DNA of 9,326 nucleotides from QQUD01 sp039029915 (GTDB lineage Bacteria > Chloroflexota > Anaerolineae > Promineifilales > Promineifilaceae): assembly GCA_039029915.1 (NCBI GenBank), contig JBCCFD010000336.1, positions 1-9,326 on the forward strand, in the 5' to 3' direction. Shown here one piece after another: positions 5,469 to 9,326 of this stretch. Each line of letters starts with the position of its first letter. Position 1 is the first letter of the stretch. Position numbers and translations under genes: made by a program. Under the pieces are notes generated by a model. It was not told the origin of the DNA, ran no database searches, and saw only the letters and a program-made list of their open reading frames with translations.

Positions 5469-6728
5469 ATGAACCGTAAAACCCTTCCCATTATTTTGCT
5501 CAACTTCGTCAATGGTATTGGCGGTACGCTCCTCATTCCGGTGCTGCCTTTTATCATTCGTGACCTTGGCTTTAGTGATGCCATCTTTGGGCTATTGCTG
5601 GCTGTCTATCCGATTTTTCAATTTTTTGGTGCCCCCATTTTAGGCGCAATGAGCGACCATTACGGCCGTAAACCGATCCTCCTTATTAGCCAAGCTGGCA
5701 CCCTACTAAGCTGGGTCATCTTTGGGGCTGCCTACTTTGCGACAGGCTCTCTTTGGCCACTCCTCATTATTGCGTTCTCCCGCGTTGTTGATGGGATTAC
5801 AGGGGGCAATCAATCGGTGGCCAATGCATATTTAGCCGACGTGACAACGGACGAAGAGCGAACACAAGTTTTTGGGGTGCTGGGTGCATCGATGGCGGTG
5901 GCTTTAATGATTGGGCCAGCCTTAGGGAGTTTTACATCAGCCGGTTCAATTGGATATTTGGGGGCAGCGATCTTGGCCACCGTTTTGTCACTGGTTACCC
6001 TCATCGCCATGTTTGTCATGCTGACAGAATCGCTAGCGCCTGAAAACAAAACTGAAACAATGGATCTAAATCCATTCCATCAGCTTAATCTACTGGGCAA
6101 AATCAAAAACCTGACTCACGTTAAATCACTGACTCGGCTTTTTTCCACCCGAGCTATTTTTAACCTCGTTTTCGGCGGCTACACCACGATATTGGTGCTG
6201 TGGTATGCGGATCGTTTAGGGTTAGATCAAACGCAGGTAGGTTTTATGCTGCTGGCTGTTGGTGTCTTTTTAATCATCAACGAGCTGTTGCTGCTTCCTC
6301 TGTTTGAAAAATGGTTTGGTGATTTAGGAACGTTGATTGCGGGTTTTGCGATTACGCCGATTGGTTTAATATTGATTCGCTTCCCAGACTCAGTTTGGGT
6401 TTATTTACCGATGGCCTTTATTTTGAATTTGGGGGCTGCTTTGACCTTCCCCACACTCCAATCGGTGATGACAAAAGTGGCGGATGAACGTCAAGAAGGT
6501 GAGGTCCAGGGGATTGACACGTCGATTGGTGCTTTTTTCTCAGCCTTGGCCCCCATTTTAGGCGGGTTTTTATATGCGCGCATAGGGGGTAACACGCTGA
6601 TTGTTTTAGCTGTTTTAGGCGTATTGGGGTTTATCTTCCTATTTGAAAGCCGTCAGGTTATCGATGATGAGTTGCCGCATCCTGAAATTCACGAAGAAGC
6701 GAAGGTTCGTGAGAAGTGGGTGGGGTAA
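5469..6728 (+). CDS. Major facilitator superfamily drug/H+ antiporter (DHA1, TetA-like)
   Basis: This 419-aa inner-membrane exporter has about 12 helices. The first helix ends in the TetA-like LLIPVLPFIIRDLG (residues 21-34). Motif A between helices 2 and 3 is intact, GAMSDHYGRKP (59-69) with D63, G66, R67 and K68. Motif B-like SRVVDGITGG (104-113) and motif C-like MIGPALGS (147-154) mark it as an antiporter of the 12-helix DHA1 type. The substrate is unknown, and tetracycline specificity should not be assumed. A TTG at 5451 could add six residues, but the ATG at 5469 gives the normal N-terminus. Neither has a strong ribosome binding site. It heads a rightward run of closely spaced genes. The ACGGCCGT copy encodes Tyr-Gly-Arg of motif A, so the iterated site here coincides with a conserved motif. 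Confidence 0.88.
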   Translation: MNRKTLPIILLNFVNGIGGTLLIPVLPFIIRDLGFSDAIFGLLLAVYPIFQFFGAPILGAMSDHYGRKPILLISQAGTLLSWVIFGAAYFATGSLWPLLIIAFSRVVDGITGGNQSVANAYLADVTTDEERTQVFGVLGASMAVALMIGPALGSFTSAGSIGYLGAAILATVLSLVTLIAMFVMLTESLAPENKTETMDLNPFHQLNLLGKIKNLTHVKSLTRLFSTRAIFNLVFGGYTTILVLWYADRLGLDQTQVGFMLLAVGVFLIINELLLLPLFEKWFGDLGTLIAGFAITPIGLILIRFPDSVWVYLPMAFILNLGAALTFPTLQSVMTKVADERQEGEVQGIDTSIGAFFSALAPILGGFLYARIGGNTLIVLAVLGVLGFIFLFESRQVIDDELPHPEIHEEAKVREKWVG

Positions 6729-6730
6729 AA

Positions 6731-6736
6731 AAGGAG
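6731..6736 (+). promoter_or_regulatory. Ribosome binding site fixing a GTG start
   Basis: AAGGAG lies six bases before GTG 6743. The frame is also open from a GTG at 6716, which overlaps the end of the MFS gene, but that would place this consensus site inside the reading frame. Confidence 0.75.
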
Positions 6737-6742
6737 CTTACT

Positions 6743-7318
6743 GTGAGCGAGAAATCTCGTGTGCGCGTTTATATTGCTTGTTCTATTGATGGATTTATTG
6801 CGGGTGTAGATGGGGATCTTTCCTGGCTAGAGGGAAGCGACCCACCAGAGGAAGGGCAAGACCCACCGCCACCACCAACCCCTGAATCAGGGGCAATGAC
6901 CTATGCTGAATTTACCGAAAACGTTGGCGCAATGCTGATGGGACGGGCAACCTATGATGCCGTCATCGGTTTTGATGTCGGCTGGCCTTATGAAATACCG
7001 GTCTTGGTGGCCACAACGCGTCCAATAGATAATCCACCATCTGCGGGAATAACGGCCGTTTCTGGCTCAATCGATAAGCTCATTACAAAGGCCATAGATG
7101 CGGCAGCTGGAAAAGATGTTTATCTTGATGGCGGCAATCTCATCCGTCAAGGGTTAGATGCGGGACTGGTTGATGAATTAGTTGTCACAATGGTACCAGT
7201 TGTGCTGGGGGCAGGACATGCTCTCTTTGCTGGGGCTACCAAGAGACATCAGTTTGAGTTCGGCGAAAACGGCCGTTATGGCACCATGCTGCAATACACC
7301 CTACACCCAAAGCGGTGA
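6743..7318 (+). CDS. RibD C-terminal/DHFR-like reductase family protein
   Basis: This 191-aa protein has the fold of the RibD reductase domain and dihydrofolate reductase. VRVYIACSIDGFIAG (residues 7-21) is the typical first strand and loop. MLMGRATYDAV (64-74) precedes the nucleotide-binding region. VYLDGGNLIRQGLDAGLVDEL (126-146) and VPVVLGAGHALF (151-162) are the C-terminal family signatures. Stand-alone members are presumed NAD(P)H-dependent reductases of unknown substrate and are not the riboflavin enzyme itself, since no deaminase domain is present. An odd proline-rich loop (about 33-49, with PPPPP at 41-45) sits after the first DGDLSWL segment. The GTG start follows the MFS stop by 14 bp, so the two are probably co-transcribed. 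Two ACGGCCGT copies lie in the gene. Confidence 0.84.
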   Translation: MSEKSRVRVYIACSIDGFIAGVDGDLSWLEGSDPPEEGQDPPPPPTPESGAMTYAEFTENVGAMLMGRATYDAVIGFDVGWPYEIPVLVATTRPIDNPPSAGITAVSGSIDKLITKAIDAAAGKDVYLDGGNLIRQGLDAGLVDELVVTMVPVVLGAGHALFAGATKRHQFEFGENGRYGTMLQYTLHPKR

Positions 7319-7330
7319 TGAATTTAGACT

Positions 7331-7336
7331 GGAGGG
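7331..7336 (+). promoter_or_regulatory. Ribosome binding site fixing the K+ channel start
   Basis: GGAGGG is followed by eight bases and ATG 7345. The frame is also open from overlapping GTG and ATG codons at 7315 and 7318, which would put this site within the coding region and have no good site of their own. Confidence 0.72.
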
Positions 7337-7344
7337 ACTCAATA

Positions 7345-8142
7345 ATGCAAAGGAAGATTGCTTTAGAAAATACGGCCGTTAAAAGCGCCGTTCGTTATCT
7401 TCTCATCCTCATCATTATCGTTCAGATGATTTGGCCTATCACCTTCATCAATCCACTTGAGGATGGGTCGGATAACCCTGTCATGGTCATCATTTATCAA
7501 GCGCTGTACATGACCCTCATGCTAGCGGGTATCTTTATTTCCCGCGACAATAAAGCATTAACCCAGCTGTTGGTCTTTTTAGGCGTTGGGTGGTTGGGTA
7601 CTGGCATTGTTTATACCTTCAATCAAACCGCAAGCTGGGCACTTATTTCAGGATATGTTGTCATTGCTGCCTTTCAAATCACCGTCACCATCATCTTGCT
7701 GCGCTACATCTTCAACGCCCATACGATCGATCGAGAGGTCATTTATGCCGCTTGTGCCGTTTATCTTTTATTTGGGGCTGTGTTTGTGCCCATATTTGGC
7801 CTAATTGAAACCGCGACCTTCTTTTCAACAGGTGGTTTAGACGGCGGCTTACACGCCTTTTCAGACGGCATCATTCGCGATGGAGAAATTTTCCCTTGGC
7901 AAACATTTATTTATTATAGCTATTCGACACTCACCACATTGGGGTATGGCGATATTTTGCCAATTACCCCTTGGGCACGTGCCGCCGCAACCTTTGAAGC
8001 CATCTTAGGCGTTCTATATATCACCGTCATCATGGCAAGACTAGTAGGGCTTTATGCAACCTCAGAAGTCGATGAAGTCATTGAAGAATTCTCAAGTCAT
8101 ACGAAACAGCTCTATAACAATCTAAATGAGCCAACTGATTGA
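7345..8142 (+). CDS. Potassium channel family protein (Ion_trans_2 pore domain)
   Basis: This 265-aa membrane protein has a C-terminal pore module: an outer helix (about residues 131-155), the pore helix and selectivity filter STLTTLGYGD (194-203), and an inner helix (about 212-236). The TxGYGD filter is the K+-selective form. Four more hydrophobic segments precede it (about 17-34, 46-64, 72-90 and 98-121), giving a six-helix layout like voltage-gated channels. The segment before the pore has only one arginine, not the S4 array, so voltage sensing is not supported. A roughly 30-residue loop (156-186) between outer helix and pore is acidic and Gly-rich. The tail after 240 is short and acidic, with no RCK or cyclic-nucleotide domain. 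It starts 26 bp after the reductase gene. Confidence 0.85.
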   Translation: MQRKIALENTAVKSAVRYLLILIIIVQMIWPITFINPLEDGSDNPVMVIIYQALYMTLMLAGIFISRDNKALTQLLVFLGVGWLGTGIVYTFNQTASWALISGYVVIAAFQITVTIILLRYIFNAHTIDREVIYAACAVYLLFGAVFVPIFGLIETATFFSTGGLDGGLHAFSDGIIRDGEIFPWQTFIYYSYSTLTTLGYGDILPITPWARAAATFEAILGVLYITVIMARLVGLYATSEVDEVIEEFSSHTKQLYNNLNEPTD

Positions 8143-8164
8143 TATTTATCGTGAATCACAAAAA

Positions 8165-8168
8165 AGGA
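8165..8168 (+). promoter_or_regulatory. Ribosome binding site for the GTG start at 8176
   Basis: AGGA, within a purine-rich stretch, lies seven bases before GTG 8176. No in-frame ATG occurs until residue 71, so the GTG start is needed to include the first two helices. Confidence 0.6.
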
Positions 8169-8175
8169 AAGAAAA

Positions 8176-9036
8176 GTGGAAAACGTACAGCAACAATTAC
8201 AACCTGTTTCAGAAGGACTAAAATGGTTTGAACATCGTACAAAACCCATTTTTGTCATCGTTGCCATCGCTTTATATGCCAATAGCTTGGTTCGACTCGC
8301 TATAGAGGTTAGCCCAACAAAAGAGCTAGACACATTCCTAACAGATGCTTTAGGTAACCTGTTTATTCCCTTTAGCGTTATTTTGATGCAGGAAATGTTA
8401 GAGCTCATTGCCAATATTGGTGAGAATAATTTGTTATCAGCCCGGCACCAATTTGAGATTGTGGTGCTGGTCATTGTGCGCAGCTTTTTCAAAAGTTTTG
8501 AAAAAGTAAGCGGCTATATTGAAGACGGTGTTTTTAGCGAGCCGGTTCGGCAGGCCGTCATCAAAATATGCGCTATTATCCTGCTCATGTTTTTGATTTT
8601 CGCATTTCGCAGAATGGCAGAAAGTAAATATTTACGGACCTATGTCAGCGGGCAAACGGTTAATCAATATAAACAAATCTTGGTTGTTATTCTCAGCCTA
8701 TTTGTGCTGGGCAATATGCTTTTTATTAGCGGCCCCTTTGAAGAAACCGAATTCATTCGCCAAATCTTTACCGGTATTATCATCATTGATGCGATGTTCC
8801 TGATTATTGCCATTATGCGAGACAGCCGCTTCTTAACCATTGCTTTTGAAAGTTCTCTTATCATTGCGCTGGTCTTTGCTCGATTTCCACTGTTTTCATC
8901 AACCTCACTTTCCTATGCGCTCTCCGTGTTAGGGGTTGGTTTCGCCACAGCCACGCTGTACATCATGTATCGGGTTGCCAATGTGGTCCAAATTGAGATG
9001 GTTGCGGCTGAAGACCTGGCCAACGAGGCGCACTAA
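8176..9036 (+). CDS. Polytopic membrane protein of unknown function
   Basis: I do not recognise this 286-aa protein. Hydrophobic segments at about residues 24-42, 57-76, 92-104, 127-144, 166-185, 195-213, 221-236 and 245-266 suggest seven or eight membrane passes, with both ends probably cytoplasmic. Noticeable features are a charged loop ANIGENNLLSARHQFE (79-94) just before helix 3, and repeated short basic-aromatic motifs at helix ends (FAFRRMAESKYLR 142-154, MRDSRF 214-219). No binding or catalytic motif stands out. It begins 33 bp after the K+ channel gene and is followed 48 bp later by the DinB-like gene, all on one strand. A role as a partner or modulator of the channel is suggested only by position. 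It contains no ACGGCCGT site. Confidence 0.75.
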   Translation: MENVQQQLQPVSEGLKWFEHRTKPIFVIVAIALYANSLVRLAIEVSPTKELDTFLTDALGNLFIPFSVILMQEMLELIANIGENNLLSARHQFEIVVLVIVRSFFKSFEKVSGYIEDGVFSEPVRQAVIKICAIILLMFLIFAFRRMAESKYLRTYVSGQTVNQYKQILVVILSLFVLGNMLFISGPFEETEFIRQIFTGIIIIDAMFLIIAIMRDSRFLTIAFESSLIIALVFARFPLFSSTSLSYALSVLGVGFATATLYIMYRVANVVQIEMVAAEDLANEAH

Positions 9037-9084
9037 CCCAAAATAAGCCAAGACAAACATTACTTGTTTATACGGAGAATAATA

Positions 9085-9326
9085 ATGAGCCAAAATGCAG
9101 AATTACGAAATCAGTTGGTTAATTTGCTGACCGTTCGACAGGCGCATATGGATTTTGAAGATGCCGTGGCCAACTTCCCAAAGGAACACATTAACAGCAA
9201 ACCACCCCATAGCTTGTATAGCTTTTGGCATCTGCTGGAGCACGTTCGTATTTGCCAGCTCGATATTTTGGAATACATCAGCTCAGATAGTTACAAATGG
9301 CCAAACTTCCCTGATGATTTATGGCC
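9085..9326 (+). CDS. DinB-like protein, N-terminal part (cut by window end)
   Basis: The frame opens at ATG 9085 behind GGAG (9074-9077, seven bases of spacing) and stays open for 80 codons to the window edge. The visible part is helical. SLYSFWHLLEHVRICQLDIL (43-62) matches the first helix bundle of DinB/YfiT-like proteins, where a histidine in the WHLxxH segment (H49, perhaps H53) is a metal ligand. DinB-fold proteins are four-helix-bundle, metal-binding enzymes, some of them thiol transferases. Most family members are of unknown activity. The remaining helices and other metal-binding histidines would lie beyond the window. It is the last gene of the rightward run starting at 5469. Confidence 0.75.
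   Translation, partial: MSQNAELRNQLVNLLTVRQAHMDFEDAVANFPKEHINSKPPHSLYSFWHLLEHVRICQLDILEYISSDSYKWPNFPDDLW

Larger units (their letters stand above)
20..7379. repeat. HIP1-like iterated octamer palindrome ACGGCCGT (11 copies)
   Basis: Copies lie at 20-27, 519-526, 1166-1173, 1211-1218, 1563-1570, 2252-2259, 5115-5122, 5662-5669, 7052-7059, 7269-7276 and 7372-7379. Seven copies extend to AACGGCCGTT and one to TACGGCCGTA, both 10-bp palindromes. Of 13 CGGCCG hexamers found by eye, 11 have the A...T flanks. The other two are at 4115-4120 and 4999-5004. Ten copies lie inside genes on both strands: six in the frame ACG-GCC-GTT (Thr-Ala-Val), three as AAC or TAC-GGC-CGT (Asn/Tyr-Gly-Arg) and one in the third frame (Leu-Arg-Pro-Leu). 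This independence of frame points to selection or biased mutation at the DNA level. A uniform random 8-mer would occur about 0.14 times in this length. Confidence 0.9.

Noticed and set aside
5469..6728. Tetracycline resistance gene
   Set aside because: TetA-like motifs are shared by many DHA1 exporters. Nothing seen fixes the substrate.
8112..8492. Minus-strand frame of 126 codons opposite the unknown membrane protein
   Set aside because: It is Ser/Lys-rich, has no supporting start site, and would have to displace a plus-strand gene with a consistent membrane topology.

Overview
The window looks like bacterial chromosome of moderate GC content (mid-40s % by eye). It has ordinary coding density and strong Shine-Dalgarno sequences. 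I see no phage, plasmid, CRISPR, rRNA or tRNA features. The lineage cannot be fixed from sequence alone. A HIP1-like iterated palindrome, intergenic repeats of the CCTGACA and CTTTGTGTC types, and the mix of NarL-type kinase, RibD-like reductase and DinB-like genes would suit an environmental Chloroflexota-like bacterium. That assignment is a low-confidence inference.

Layout: positions 1-225 hold a window-edge coding fragment of uncertain strand and a degenerate inverted repeat. A minus-strand RlaP-type nucleotidyltransferase (226-996) is divergent from a class I SAM methyltransferase (1091-1840). The methyltransferase converges on a minus-strand pair: a four-helix membrane protein (1975-2424) and, upstream of it, a secreted lipoprotein (2487-3194). 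A perfect hairpin at 1838-1868, with a T-tract on the minus-strand side, separates the converging units. After a 232-bp divergent intergenic region with short repeats comes a two-component system: a six-helix NarL/DesK-type histidine kinase (3427-4653) and a LuxR-type response regulator (4662-5327). A repeat-built hairpin (5332-5419) precedes a co-directional five-gene run to the window edge: MFS efflux transporter (5469-6728), RibD-C/DHFR-like reductase (6743-7318), K+ channel (7345-8142), an unrecognised polytopic membrane protein (8176-9036) and a DinB-like gene cut by the window end (9085 on).

Several starts were moved to the codon behind the best ribosome binding site: 1091 rather than 1067, 3194 rather than 3221, 6743 rather than 6716, and 7345 rather than 7315. 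The MFS start was moved to ATG 5469 on family grounds, without a clear ribosome binding site.

The most striking signal is not a gene. The octamer palindrome ACGGCCGT occurs 11 times in 9.3 kb, against about 0.14 expected for a random 8-mer. It lies in all three codon frames and on genes of both strands. It behaves like the cyanobacterial HIP1 element but has a different sequence. The second point of interest is the K+ channel gene followed by an unrecognised multi-helix membrane protein in the same run.
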